DNA of 64,000 bases from Citrobacter arsenatis. GTDB taxonomy: Bacteria; Pseudomonadota; Gammaproteobacteria; Enterobacterales; Enterobacteriaceae. Shown piece by piece: positions 26,653 to 37,879 of this stretch (the stretch's first letter is position 1; each line of letters opens with the position of its first letter). The notes below the pieces were generated by a model. That model did no database searches. It saw nothing but the letters and a program-made list of their open reading frames with translations, and was not told the DNA's origin. The stretch covers positions 2,418,001 through 2,482,000 of the forward strand of contig NZ_CP037864.1 of NCBI RefSeq assembly GCF_004353845.1, read 5' to 3'. A program made the translations under genes and the position numbers.

Positions 26653-28035
26653 TTACCCCACCAACATCCAGGTCGCCGGAACTGCAGCAACAAGCAGCAG
26701 GCCAATCAGCGCCATCTCCTGGCGTTTTAATACGTTTTCATGCGCGTACGTTTTACGGGCATAAAGGAAAACCAGCAGTCCTGGCGCATACAGCACTACG
26801 GACAGCAGCAGGTGCATCGGACCTGAGGCATACAATAACCATATGCCATAAATACTCGCTCCGATACCAACAGCCTTATGAATCGGACGGGTGGCGATTT
26901 TTAGCAGAAATGCACCGACCAGCAAATAGGGCACCAGAATCATTTCTGAGGCGATGGTCAATAACGTATTGTAGTCGGAACCAGTGAGCCAAATCAGCAC
27001 CAGGCAGATCTGCACGCAGAAGTTGGTCAGCCACAGCGACGCTGACGGTGCCCCTTGCGCGTTCTGTCGTGCAAAAATGCGTGGAAACGCTTTGTGCGTG
27101 GAGGCGAGGAACGGCACTTCCGCCGCCATAATCGTCCAGCTTAAATAGGCACCACACACGGAAACAATCAGACCTGCGGCAATAATAATTTCGCCCCATG
27201 GTCCCATCATTTTAACCATCAGACCGGCCATTGATGGGTTACGGATCTCCGCCAGTTCTGGACGCGCGACAACGCCCAGAGACAGCAGGGTGACTAGCAG
27301 GTACACACCCAGCGCGGCGAGTACCGCCAGCAGCGTGGCGCGTCCCACATCGCGTTTATTTCTGGCTCGGGCGGAAACCACTACCGCGCCTTCCACACCG
27401 ATGAAAACCCACAGGGTGATGAGCATGGTGTTTTTGACCTGCTCCCAGACGGGAACGCCCAGTGCCACGCCGGTAAAATCGAGGGTAAAGGTGTCGAGCT
27501 TAAACAGCATGAACGCCAGTACGATAAACAGGCCAAGTGGCAGTAATTTTGCCAGCGTCGCTACCAGGTTAATACTGGCTGCCGTTTGCACACCACGCAG
27601 CACAAGGAAGTGAACGATCCACAGCAGCATCGATGCGCCAACAATAGCCTGCCAGGTGTTACCGTCGCCAAACAGACGCAACTCCGGCGTGTCGGTAAAG
27701 AAGCTGAGCGCAGAGAAAACGATCACCAGATACGAAACGTTAGCGATAACGGCACACAGCCAGTATCCCCACGCGGAGCAGAAGCCAATTAGTTCGCCAA
27801 AACCTTCACGCGCATAGGTAAAAATACCACCATCCAGTTCAGGACGGATACGCGTCAGGATCAGCATAGCAAAGGCGAGCAAAAGAATACCCGCACCGGT
27901 AATCGCCCAACCAATCAGTAATGCAGCCGGGCTGGCTACCGCAGCCATATTTTGTGGCAGGCTGAAAACGCCAGCGCCGAGCATTGAGCTTAAAACCAGC
28001 GCGGTCAGTGCGCTCAGACCCAGTTTCTTTTCCAT
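26653..28035 (-). CDS. ydgI: ArcD/YdgI arginine:ornithine-type APC antiporter
   Basis: 460 residues with about 12 membrane helices, APC superfamily, basic amino-acid antiporter group. The conserved N-terminal SSMLGAGVFSLP glycine-rich break of helix 1 is present. E. coli YdgI (also called ArcD) is assigned as an arginine/ornithine antiporter by similarity; no arginine deiminase genes are seen nearby. It is followed by folM 36 nt downstream on the same strand. Close to full identity with E. coli YdgI over its length. Confidence 0.92.
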   Translation of the reverse strand: MEKKLGLSALTALVLSSMLGAGVFSLPQNMAAVASPAALLIGWAITGAGILLLAFAMLILTRIRPELDGGIFTYAREGFGELIGFCSAWGYWLCAVIANVSYLVIVFSALSFFTDTPELRLFGDGNTWQAIVGASMLLWIVHFLVLRGVQTAASINLVATLAKLLPLGLFIVLAFMLFKLDTFTLDFTGVALGVPVWEQVKNTMLITLWVFIGVEGAVVVSARARNKRDVGRATLLAVLAALGVYLLVTLLSLGVVARPELAEIRNPSMAGLMVKMMGPWGEIIIAAGLIVSVCGAYLSWTIMAAEVPFLASTHKAFPRIFARQNAQGAPSASLWLTNFCVQICLVLIWLTGSDYNTLLTIASEMILVPYLLVGAFLLKIATRPIHKAVGIGASIYGIWLLYASGPMHLLLSVVLYAPGLLVFLYARKTYAHENVLKRQEMALIGLLLVAAVPATWMLVG

Positions 28036-28236
28036 TTGTATCCAGTTACAAAAACGAGAGTGAGAGAATAATTATTTTGGCAAACCGCATAAAAATGGTG
28101 AAAGCCACTAAGGCGCGGGATTTTACGGAGAGAAGACAACGCATGCAATGGGGATAGAGAGATTTGTGACTAATAGTGTGAAAAGTTGTCTTAATACTGC
28201 TGTTTTTGCTTCGTCTGAGGGCGGAAAAGCAGGAAA

Positions 28237-28269
28237 TTATCAGGTCTACAAGGGCTGTAGACCTGATAA
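28237..28269 (-). terminator. ydgH terminator hairpin
   Basis: A perfect 14-bp stem (TTATCAGGTCTACA / TGTAGACCTGATAA, loop AGGGC) lies 11 nt after the ydgH stop. The T-tract on the minus strand is short (TTTCC). Confidence 0.7.
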
Positions 28270-28280
28270 GACATTAGCTG

Positions 28281-29225
28281 TTACTTATACAGATCAGCGC
28301 TGATGGTCATGTTGTTACCACGTTCTGACCACTGACGGGTGATGTGATAGTACTTCGCGCCTTTCTTCGCTGCGCGTTTAGCCACCTGGTAAGAGATTTC
28401 GGTCATGTTGCCGTAGTTACCGGTGAACTTGATGCTGTCGAACGGCACCATCATGGCAGCAGTCGCTTTGTTCAGTTCTTCCACTTTGGTTCCATCCGGA
28501 AGCGTGACAGTGTAACGCCCGCCTTTGGTGGACTGCGTTTCGAAGAAACGACCAACTTCAGCACTCGGAGAGGCGGTAGTTGCAACGCCTGGGATCTCAA
28601 CTTTCTTCGCGGCTTCGCCACCGGCTGCCAATGCGGCACGTCCGGCATCAGAATCGGCTGGGATCGCATCAGGGCTTTGTACTACGCGTTTTTTCGCATC
28701 AGCTTTATAGATGAATGCGGTAATACGCTGGTTGCCGCCCTGGTTGGCATCAACCTGGCGCACGATATAGAAGGAATAAGCGCCTTTCTCTCTCGCCGCT
28801 TTGGTGATGGCATCGTTTACTTCAGGCTGGCTGCGGTAGAACCCCTGTACGGTAACGGTATCGTAAGGTTCTATCAGAACGGCCTGATCTTTAGGCAGTT
28901 CGACAACGCCGTTAATCACACGGTTTTTGGACGCTTCCGCTTTTTCAGCGTCGGCTTTATAGACGTCGGCGACAACGCGCCAGTTACCGCCGCTGCCAAA
29001 ATCTGAGGTATCAACAACATAAAAGGAGGCTGCACCGTCTTTATCTGCACGGCGTGATACGGCGGTCACCGCGTCACCGATAGCATTAAAACGACCGGTA
29101 ACCACAATGCGGTCATAGGGTTTCAGGGCAGCCGCTTGCTCCGGCGTCAATTCTGTCGCTGCATTTACAGAAAAAGCAGTCGCAGAAATAAGTGCGGACG
29201 CCAGGAGAGTGTTCTTAAGCTTCAT
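28281..29225 (-). CDS. ydgH: YdgH, periplasmic protein with three YhcN/BhsA-type domains
   Basis: 314 residues with a signal peptide cleaved near VNAA (about residue 23). Three related DUF1471/YhcN domains of about 60 residues follow, each with the pattern of a PYD-x-V-x-V-x-G-x-F strand and a GA-x-x-Y/FY-V/I segment (near 40-95, 120-180 and 255-314). Small one-domain relatives (BhsA, McbA) act in stress resistance and biofilm; the role of YdgH is unclear. AAGGA before the ATG supports the start. It stands alone between arcD and pntAB. Confidence 0.93.
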   Translation of the reverse strand: MKLKNTLLASALISATAFSVNAATELTPEQAAALKPYDRIVVTGRFNAIGDAVTAVSRRADKDGAASFYVVDTSDFGSGGNWRVVADVYKADAEKAEASKNRVINGVVELPKDQAVLIEPYDTVTVQGFYRSQPEVNDAITKAAREKGAYSFYIVRQVDANQGGNQRITAFIYKADAKKRVVQSPDAIPADSDAGRAALAAGGEAAKKVEIPGVATTASPSAEVGRFFETQSTKGGRYTVTLPDGTKVEELNKATAAMMVPFDSIKFTGNYGNMTEISYQVAKRAAKKGAKYYHITRQWSERGNNMTISADLYK

Positions 29226-31280
<2,055 letters not shown>

Positions 31281-31287
31281 GGGGTAA

Positions 31288-32679
<1,392 letters not shown>

Positions 32680-32698
32680 CCGTCAGTGAAAACCAAGG

Positions 32699-32722
32699 CG
32701 GCCTCTGCGGAGGCCGTTTTTA
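32699..32722 (+). terminator. pntAB terminator
   Basis: CGGCCTC-TGCG-GAGGCCG stem-loop followed by five T residues, 20 nt after the pntB stop. Confidence 0.95.
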
Positions 32723-32839
32723 TTAATATTCCGTTATTTATGAGTACAGTTCATAAACCCATGCGGTTTTAGCCGTCTAATCACCGTAATGCGTCGTGTA
32801 TATACTGCTGCCTGATTTTTTAGAACATGACAGGACGCT

Positions 32840-34036
32840 ATGCGTACACGTGAACATGCCTCGCCGGTGGCTACCGCAAGCCAGACCGGTCTTACTTTTA
32901 TTCTGATCCTCAGCGGCCTGATGGCCTTTACCTCGCTTTCCACCGACATTTATCTTCCGGCAATGCCGACAATGGCAGAAGACCTACATGGCAATGTAGA
33001 ACTGACCATCACTGGGTTTTTGATAGGTTTTGCCATCGCGCAGTTGATTTGGGGGCCGATTAGCGATCATCTGGGGCGACGTAAACCGCTATTCATTGGC
33101 ATGGTACTTTTTATCATCGGTTCCGCAGGGTGCGCGATGTCCACGAGTATTACGCAAATTGTTTTCTGGCGGGTCTTTCAGGCTCTTGGCGCCTGTACCG
33201 GACCTATGCTGGCGCGGGCGATGATCCGCGATCTCTTTGCGCGCACTCGCGCGGCGCAAATGCTTTCAACTCTGGTACTGGTCATGGCGATTGCGCCGAT
33301 AGCGGGGCCGTTGATTGGCGGTCAAATCATTCGCCTGAGTACCTGGCACTCTGTTTTTTGGCTGCTGGTGGTGATTGGCGCGCTAATGTTTATTTCCTTG
33401 AACTGGCTACCGGAAACATTGCCGGAAGAGAAGCGGGTCAAAGCCTCTTTGGCTGGCGCATTTCGTAATTACCGGTCGTTATTAGCCAATGGCCATTTTA
33501 TGCGCTACACCCTGAGTCTGACGTGTTATTACGTTGCCGCGTATGCGTTTATTACCGGTTCGCCGTTTGTATATATTAGTTATTACCATGTTGATCCACA
33601 GCATTACGGCTGGCTGTTTGCGCTCAATATTGTCGGGGTCATGGCTATGAGTGTTGTAAACCGTCGTCTGGTGCAACGCCATGCTCTGGAACAACTGCTG
33701 AAGTATGCGACGATGCTGGCGGCGCTGGCAGCAGTGGCGCTTGCGCTGCTGGTTAAACTGGAGTCCGGTGGTGTTGTTGCCATTATCATCACCGTTTTTC
33801 TGTTTTTCTCGATGAATGGCATCATTGCCGCGACTTCAACCGCTGCCGCGCTGGATGCGGTACCGAACATCGCCGGTTCAGCCTCCGCCTTCATTGGCGC
33901 GTTACAATACGGTAGCGGCATTATTTCATCATTGCTGCTGGCTGCCTTCAGCGACGGAACGCCATGGACCATGGCATGGATAATTGCGTTATTTACATTG
34001 TTAAGCGCCGTTCTTGCGCTACGCGCTGACCGATAA
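32840..34036 (+). CDS. Bcr/CflA-family multidrug MFS transporter
   Basis: 398 residues with 12 predicted membrane helices. Drug:proton antiporter-1 group. The N-terminal SGLMAFTSLSTDIYLPAMP motif of Bcr/CflA proteins and the loop-2 GPISDHLGRRKPLF signature are present, followed by VFWRVFQALGACTGP. Close in type to E. coli Bcr and YdhC. It is not found between pntB and tqsA in K-12, so it is an added gene here. AGGA precedes the ATG. Substrate unknown. It is convergent with tqsA. Confidence 0.88.
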   Translation: MRTREHASPVATASQTGLTFILILSGLMAFTSLSTDIYLPAMPTMAEDLHGNVELTITGFLIGFAIAQLIWGPISDHLGRRKPLFIGMVLFIIGSAGCAMSTSITQIVFWRVFQALGACTGPMLARAMIRDLFARTRAAQMLSTLVLVMAIAPIAGPLIGGQIIRLSTWHSVFWLLVVIGALMFISLNWLPETLPEEKRVKASLAGAFRNYRSLLANGHFMRYTLSLTCYYVAAYAFITGSPFVYISYYHVDPQHYGWLFALNIVGVMAMSVVNRRLVQRHALEQLLKYATMLAALAAVALALLVKLESGGVVAIIITVFLFFSMNGIIAATSTAAALDAVPNIAGSASAFIGALQYGSGIISSLLLAAFSDGTPWTMAWIIALFTLLSAVLALRADR

Positions 34037-34066
34037 ACAGATGCCCCGCGATGGCGGGGTAAAAAT

Positions 34067-35101
34067 TCACTCTTTGTTGAGATCGCTAAGCAACACGGCA
34101 ATGCTTTGGCCGCCGTTGGTTTGCTCAAGCGCGATTTTCACGATGATGGTCAGCGGTACAGAAAGCAGCATCCCGACAGGCCCCAGCAGCCAGCCCCAGA
34201 AGATCAACGACAGAAATACCACCAGTGTAGAAAGTCCAAGTCCACGCCCCATGATCCGCGGTTCGAGGATATTCCCGAATACCAGGTTAATGACCAGATA
34301 GCCTGCTAACACCACCAGAGCGTCATAAAGACCGCTAAACGCCAGCACCTGAGCAATAGGAGGAATGGCGGCCAGTACCGAACCGATATTAGGAATATAG
34401 TTCAGGGCAAAGGCCAGTAATCCCCAGACAAAGGCGAAACGCACGTCGAGTGCAGAGAGCATGCCCCAGGCCACCAGCCCGGTCACAATGCTGATCGCCG
34501 TTTTTAGCACCAGATAGTGAGATACGCTGTCGATAGCGCGTTGAATCGCCGCCATTCCCTCAATGGGGCGACTCATCATTTGTTTGAGCTTGTTGGGGAG
34601 CTGCGGGACTTCCAGCAGCATAAACACCACCGTCAGCAGCAACAAAAATATCGATGACATTGCATTAGACAGCTGCGTCAGTAAATTGGTCACCAGCGTC
34701 ATTGCCGCGTTTGGATCGATATATTTGACGAGTTCGTCCACGGAAACGCCAATCCCCGCACGCTGGAGCCACGGCTCAAGATTCTGTAGCGGAATAACCA
34801 GTGAAGATCGATACTGCGGCAGCGTACGCGCAAGCTCATTTAAGGATGTACCTAAATATGCTAATAGCAACACCATTAGCATCACAATAATAACAATAAG
34901 CAATGACACCGCGAATACGCGCGGTATGCGAAGCTTGCCCATCCGCTGCACCACGGGATTCAGCACGACGGCAATAAATAACGCCAGAATAAAGGGGACG
35001 ATGATATCTGCGGCAAAGCGAATGCCGCTCAGGATGATAACCAGCATGCCCAGCATAATGACTATTTTCAGACCGTTTAGCGTGATGATCGGTTTCGCCA
35101 T
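34067..35101 (-). CDS. tqsA: TqsA (YdgG) AI-2 exporter family protein
   Basis: 344 residues from [14 protein letters not shown], the E. coli length; the 25 residues further upstream in frame are not conserved. UPF0118/AI-2E family with about seven or eight membrane helices. The [18 protein letters not shown] and [13 protein letters not shown] motifs are typical. In E. coli loss of TqsA raises intracellular autoinducer-2 and alters biofilm; transport is inferred for the family. It is divergent from mdtJI across a long leader. Confidence 0.94.
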   Translation of the reverse strand: MAKPIITLNGLKIVIMLGMLVIILSGIRFAADIIVPFILALFIAVVLNPVVQRMGKLRIPRVFAVSLLIVIIVMLMVLLLAYLGTSLNELARTLPQYRSSLVIPLQNLEPWLQRAGIGVSVDELVKYIDPNAAMTLVTNLLTQLSNAMSSIFLLLLTVVFMLLEVPQLPNKLKQMMSRPIEGMAAIQRAIDSVSHYLVLKTAISIVTGLVAWGMLSALDVRFAFVWGLLAFALNYIPNIGSVLAAIPPIAQVLAFSGLYDALVVLAGYLVINLVFGNILEPRIMGRGLGLSTLVVFLSLIFWGWLLGPVGMLLSVPLTIIVKIALEQTNGGQSIAVLLSDLNKE

Positions 35102-35308
35102 GTGTATTCCTGCATTTTTTATTTTTGAATCTGAATAATAATGTGATTTGCGTCGAGCCGTTATAACAAAAATCAAACGGGGCAGGTAAAGAAGTGAAAA
35201 GACTTTGAGTTCGTCTTGCAGCTATGATACAAATCATCTGTGTTTAACTACCGAGGACAATTATCATCCGCGATGATGAGAAGCAACACTGCGGATAATT
35301 GTAATATT

Positions 35309-35410
35309 ATGGACAATATGTTCAGGATGTTTTTGCGTTTACCTACACTTCTTCGTACCTCCTCTACTTTCTTGCTTGCGGGTGAGCAACACTGGCGCAA
35401 CGCGCTTTAG
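35309..35410 (+). CDS. mdtU: MdtU-like leader peptide upstream of mdtJI
   Basis: A 33-codon ORF starting ATGGACAATATG and ending QHWRNAL-stop, rich in Leu, Arg and Thr/Ser (MFLRLPTLLRTSSTFLLAG in the middle). It lies in the 5' region of mdtJI, 110 nt before mdtJ. E. coli has a small upstream ORF, mdtU, in this place, whose translation is needed for spermidine-dependent mdtJI expression. Internal ATGs at 35318 and 35327 are alternative starts; no strong Shine-Dalgarno is seen. A GC-rich hairpin with a T-rich tail follows at 35427, suggesting translation-coupled attenuation. Confidence 0.75.
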   Translation: MDNMFRMFLRLPTLLRTSSTFLLAGEQHWRNAL

Positions 35411-35426
35411 TCCCTTCTTCTGCCTG

Positions 35427-35466
35427 AGCTGGCGCAGTGCGCTGAGCTAACTAATTTTATTTTTTG
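35427..35466 (+). promoter_or_regulatory. Candidate attenuator hairpin in the mdtJI leader
   Basis: AGCTGGCGCA and TGCGCTGAGCT form an imperfect stem followed at 35452-35466 by a T-rich stretch (AATTTTATTTTTTGG). Placed between the leader peptide and mdtJ, it resembles an intrinsic terminator used for attenuation. Confidence 0.5.
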
Positions 35467-35520
35467 GTTTACTGCACGCAGTAGGCCCAAAGGACTATAT
35501 TCTCAAGCAGGAGAAGCATC

Positions 35521-35883
35521 ATGTTTTACTGGATATTATTAGGTCTGGCCATTGCGGCTGAAATTACCGGTACGCTGTCAATGAAATGGGCAAGCGTCGG
35601 TCATGGTAATTCGGGCTTTATTTTAATGCTGGTAATGATCGCCTTATCGTATATTTTTCTCAGTTTTGCCGTTAAAAAAATTGCCCTTGGTGTGGCCTAC
35701 GCCTTGTGGGAAGGTATCGGTATTTTATTTATTACGCTGTTTAGCGTGCTGTTATTCGATGAAACCTTGTCCGCGATGAAGGTGGCCGGTCTGGTCTCGC
35801 TGGTGTTAGGTATTGTGCTGATTAAGTCCGGTACACGAAAACCGACAAAAGCGGGTAGAGAGGTGACCCATGCAGCAGTTTGA
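35521..35883 (+). CDS. mdtJ: Spermidine exporter subunit MdtJ (SMR family)
   Basis: 120 residues with four membrane helices, small multidrug resistance family. The membrane glutamate is in [17 protein letters not shown], and the family motif [10 protein letters not shown] is present. It pairs with MdtI to export spermidine when the polyamine is in excess. AGGAG eight bases before the ATG. The mdtI start lies 14 bases inside mdtJ, so translation is coupled. Leader elements upstream suggest spermidine control. Confidence 0.96.
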   Translation: MFYWILLGLAIAAEITGTLSMKWASVGHGNSGFILMLVMIALSYIFLSFAVKKIALGVAYALWEGIGILFITLFSVLLFDETLSAMKVAGLVSLVLGIVLIKSGTRKPTKAGREVTHAAV

Positions 35884-36199
35884 GTGGGTGCACGGCGCAT
35901 GGCTTGGTATGGCCATCGTGCTGGAAATTGTCGCTAACGTCTTTCTGAAGTTTTCTGATGGATTTCGCCGCAAGATTTATGGCGTACTGTCACTGGCAGC
36001 CGTGCTGGCGGCTTTTAGTGCGCTGTCGCAGGCGGTAAAAGGTATCGACCTTTCTGTTGCCTACGCTCTGTGGGGCGGATTCGGGATTGCCGCGACGTTA
36101 GCGGCAGGTTGGGTGTTGTTTGGTCAACGCCTGAATAATAAAGGCTGGATCGGCGTGGCGCTGCTGCTTGCCGGAATGGTAATGATAAAACTTGCCTGA
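35870..36199 (+). CDS. mdtI: Spermidine exporter subunit MdtI (SMR family)
   Basis: 109 residues, four membrane helices, partner of Mdt[18 protein letters not shown] holds the conserved membrane glutamate, and [12 protein letters not shown] is the SMR signature. It overlaps mdtJ by 14 bp. A palindrome GCTGCCCG/CGGGCAGC at 36207-36228 separates it from the convergent ydgD but lacks a T-tract. Confidence 0.96.
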   Translation: MQQFEWVHGAWLGMAIVLEIVANVFLKFSDGFRRKIYGVLSLAAVLAAFSALSQAVKGIDLSVAYALWGGFGIAATLAAGWVLFGQRLNNKGWIGVALLLAGMVMIKLA

Positions 36200-36206
36200 T
36201 ATCCGT

Positions 36207-36228
36207 GCTGCCCGTTAATGCGGGCAGC
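36207..36228. terminator. Hairpin between mdtI and ydgD
   Basis: GCTGCCCG-TTAATG-CGGGCAGC, an 8-bp GC-rich stem between two convergent stop codons. No T-tract on either side, so it may block readthrough or stabilise 3' ends only. Confidence 0.5.
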
Positions 36229-36233
36229 ATGCG

Positions 36234-37055
36234 TTACTCCTTCGCCAACGCTTCCAGCTTATCGCGAAAACCGGTCACGGATATGGCGCGATTATCGGCC
36301 CGCCAGCGATCTTTCGCCGCCGGAGCAGAGCTTTGTACACCAATCAACTGCCAGCCTGAATCTGTCTTCAACATCAATGGTGAACCGCTGTCGCCCGGGA
36401 GCGTGTCGCACTGGTGCGACAAGACGGTATTCTGCGCCCAGCCGGTCACCACGCAATCCTGATGTGTGTATAAGTCGTCAAGATGATCTTCCGGGTAGCC
36501 CGACTGCGTGACTTTACGCTCTGCGGTTTTCAGTGCTGCGGTTAATGCCGCTTTATCACCCTCAAATAACGGCAGCGGTGTGATTCCAGAAGGTGGGTAA
36601 CGCAGCACCACCAGACCAAAATCCCACGGGGCTGCTGAGGGCGGCACAATCCAGCCATCGCCATCTGCTTTTAAACGTTTTCCGAGTGAGGGATCAACGC
36701 GTCCTTCGATTCCATGAATTTCATAGCGCCAGACTCCCTTTTTCGACACGAAGCGTAACGCCACGGCTTTATCTGGCTTGCCTTTCGGTGGGGTGAGTAA
36801 GCAGTGACCGGCAGTCAGTGCCAGACGTGGTGAAATGAGCGTGGCGGTACACAGGTTACCGCTGGCGGTTTCCAGTTGCCCGATAGCGTCCCACGGAGAT
36901 TGCGTTGGGTCAGTCACCTTTATGCGATCGTCATGACCAAAAAACAGCGTTTTTATATTTTCCGCTTCAGCGCTGGCCGTTGCAGGCTGATCTGCATATG
37001 CAACGACAGGAAGTAAACAAATTGAACCCAGTAACACGGCAATGGTTTTATGCAT
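36234..37055 (-). CDS. ydgD: YdgD, secreted trypsin-like serine protease
   Basis: 273 residues, identical in length to E. coli YdgD. A signal peptide (cleavage near VAYA) is followed by a chymotrypsin-fold S1 domain. The catalytic triad is visible: His in LTAGHCLLT, Asp in PWDFGLVVL and Ser in LPGDSGSPL, with cysteine pairs around them. Periplasmic; natural substrate unknown. In E. coli it neighbours asr, and Asr is known to be proteolytically processed; a link is possible but only inferred. It is downstream of asr and ydgU on the same strand. Confidence 0.94.
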   Translation of the reverse strand: MHKTIAVLLGSICLLPVVAYADQPATASAEAENIKTLFFGHDDRIKVTDPTQSPWDAIGQLETASGNLCTATLISPRLALTAGHCLLTPPKGKPDKAVALRFVSKKGVWRYEIHGIEGRVDPSLGKRLKADGDGWIVPPSAAPWDFGLVVLRYPPSGITPLPLFEGDKAALTAALKTAERKVTQSGYPEDHLDDLYTHQDCVVTGWAQNTVLSHQCDTLPGDSGSPLMLKTDSGWQLIGVQSSAPAAKDRWRADNRAISVTGFRDKLEALAKE

Positions 37056-37155
37056 ATCACACTCTGGTGGGGAATTATGATTTTTAACAGCAAACCCTCA
37101 GTTAATACTATAGACGGGACGGTGGGAAAGTGGGAGTAAAATCAGATAACTACAC

Positions 37156-37239
37156 TCAGGAAAGATAAAAATGCATGGCAATGAAGGCGCATATTATTAA
37201 GGTAATAAGAATGAACTCAAAGCGGTAATGTGACACCAT
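37156..37239 (-). CDS. ydgU: YdgU, 27-residue membrane peptide
   Basis: A 27-codon ORF (begins MVSHYRFEFILI, ends MHFYLS) between asr and ydgD on their strand. E. coli K-12 has a 27-residue small protein, YdgU, in the same place with the same RFEFILI core. GGAGGG lies five bases before the ATG, a strong ribosome site. Residues ~8-25 are hydrophobic, fitting a single membrane helix. It probably shares the asr transcript. Function unknown. Confidence 0.88.
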   Translation of the reverse strand: MVSHYRFEFILITLIICAFIAMHFYLS

Positions 37240-37255
37240 TTTACCCTCCGAAAGA

Positions 37256-37284
37256 CGGCGCTAAATCAGGTCGATTTAGCGCCG
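37256..37284 (-). terminator. Hairpins downstream of asr
   Basis: CGGCGCTAAATC-AGGTC-GATTTAGCGCCG, a perfect 12-bp stem, and a second stem CTATGGCGT/ACGCCATAG just beside it at 37289-37311. Both lie between asr and ydgU. T-tracts are poor, so partial termination or mRNA protection is more likely than a complete stop. Confidence 0.55.
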
Positions 37285-37325
37285 TAGGCTATGGCGTGGG
37301 GGACGCCATAGTGACTACAAATGTG

Positions 37326-37742
37326 TTATGCAGCAGGTTGAGCGGCTGGTTTAGCGGTGTCGTGTTTTACTGCTTTTTTGGTGTGTTTTTTAGCAGCCTG
37401 AGCTTTCTGCTCTGGTACTTTTTGTTCTGCAGCGGGTTTGGTTGCTGCTTTTTTGGTGTGTTTTTTAGCGGCCTGAGCTTTCTGCTCTGGTGCTTTTTGT
37501 TCTACAGCGGGTTTGGTTGCTGCTTTTTTGGTGTGTTTTTTGGCAGCCTGAGCTTTTTGTTCTGCCGCTGGTTTAGCGGTGGATTTTTTAGCGTGCTGTT
37601 TTTTGTGATGAGTGGTTTTTGCCGGGGCTGCTTTAGTGGTTGCAGCAGCAGCCGGAGCGGTGGTCGCAGTTGTTTCAGCAGCAAACGCAGCAGAAGACAG
37701 ACCCATAGCAGCGGCAACAACCAGAGCTAATACTTTTTTCAT
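37326..37742 (-). CDS. asr: Acid shock protein Asr
   Basis: 138 residues from [17 protein letters not shown], with GAGGG before the ATG; the nine codons upstream are not used. The signal peptide is cleaved near AFAA. The remainder is extremely rich in Lys, Ala, Gln and Thr, with repeats of the type [18 protein letters not shown]. In E. coli Asr is a strongly acid-induced periplasmic protein that may act as a proton buffer or chaperone and is controlled by RstA and PhoB. It is longer than the E. coli protein because of the repeats. A perfect RstA box lies about 104 bp upstream of the start. Confidence 0.95.
   Translation of the reverse strand: MKKVLALVVAAAMGLSSAAFAAETTATTAPAAAATTKAAPAKTTHHKKQHAKKSTAKPAAEQKAQAAKKHTKKAATKPAVEQKAPEQKAQAAKKHTKKAATKPAAEQKVPEQKAQAAKKHTKKAVKHDTAKPAAQPAA
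37371..37560 (-). repeat. 75-bp tandem repeats inside asr
   Basis: The 21-base core beginning TGCTTTTTTGG recurs at 37371, 37446 and 37521, an exact 75-bp period that gives 25-residue protein repeats. Copies differ by a few bases. Unequal exchange here would change Asr length in frame. Confidence 0.85.
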
Positions 37743-37823
37743 TCTCATACCCTCGATTTGGTTTTTCATTCAACCCCACTGCGGGGCCGTTGAAATAACT
37801 ATATCGCTGTAATCTCAGGGCTT

Positions 37824-37872
37824 CCGTGAGTCATTGGTTTCGGCGTGTAACGATATGTACAATGACTCACGG
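37824..37872. repeat. Inverted repeat enclosing the RstA box
   Basis: CCGTGAGTCATTG (37824-37836) and CAATGACTCACGG (37860-37872) are perfect 13-base inverted copies with 23 bases between them. The RstA box fills most of the loop. It lies eight bases beyond the stop codon of the carboxypeptidase gene. Confidence 0.85.
37846..37859 (-). promoter_or_regulatory. RstA box upstream of asr
   Basis: The minus strand reads TACATATCGTTACA, a perfect match to the RstA consensus TACATNTNGTTACA. It lies about 104 bp before the asr start codon. asr is a known RstA target in E. coli. Confidence 0.9.
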
Positions 37873-37879
37873 TATAAGA

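Noticed and set aside
28344..29006. 220-residue plus-strand ORF opposite ydgH
   Set aside because: It lies wholly within ydgH on the other strand, has no ribosome site, and its composition follows from the ydgH codons.
37371..37560. Regular repeats resembling a CRISPR array
   Set aside because: The 75-bp period, in-frame coding nature and lack of unique spacers show they are asr protein repeats.
37230..37730. Cys/Phe/Gly-rich plus-strand ORF across asr
   Set aside because: Its repeats are the reverse complement of the Lys/Ala repeats of Asr.
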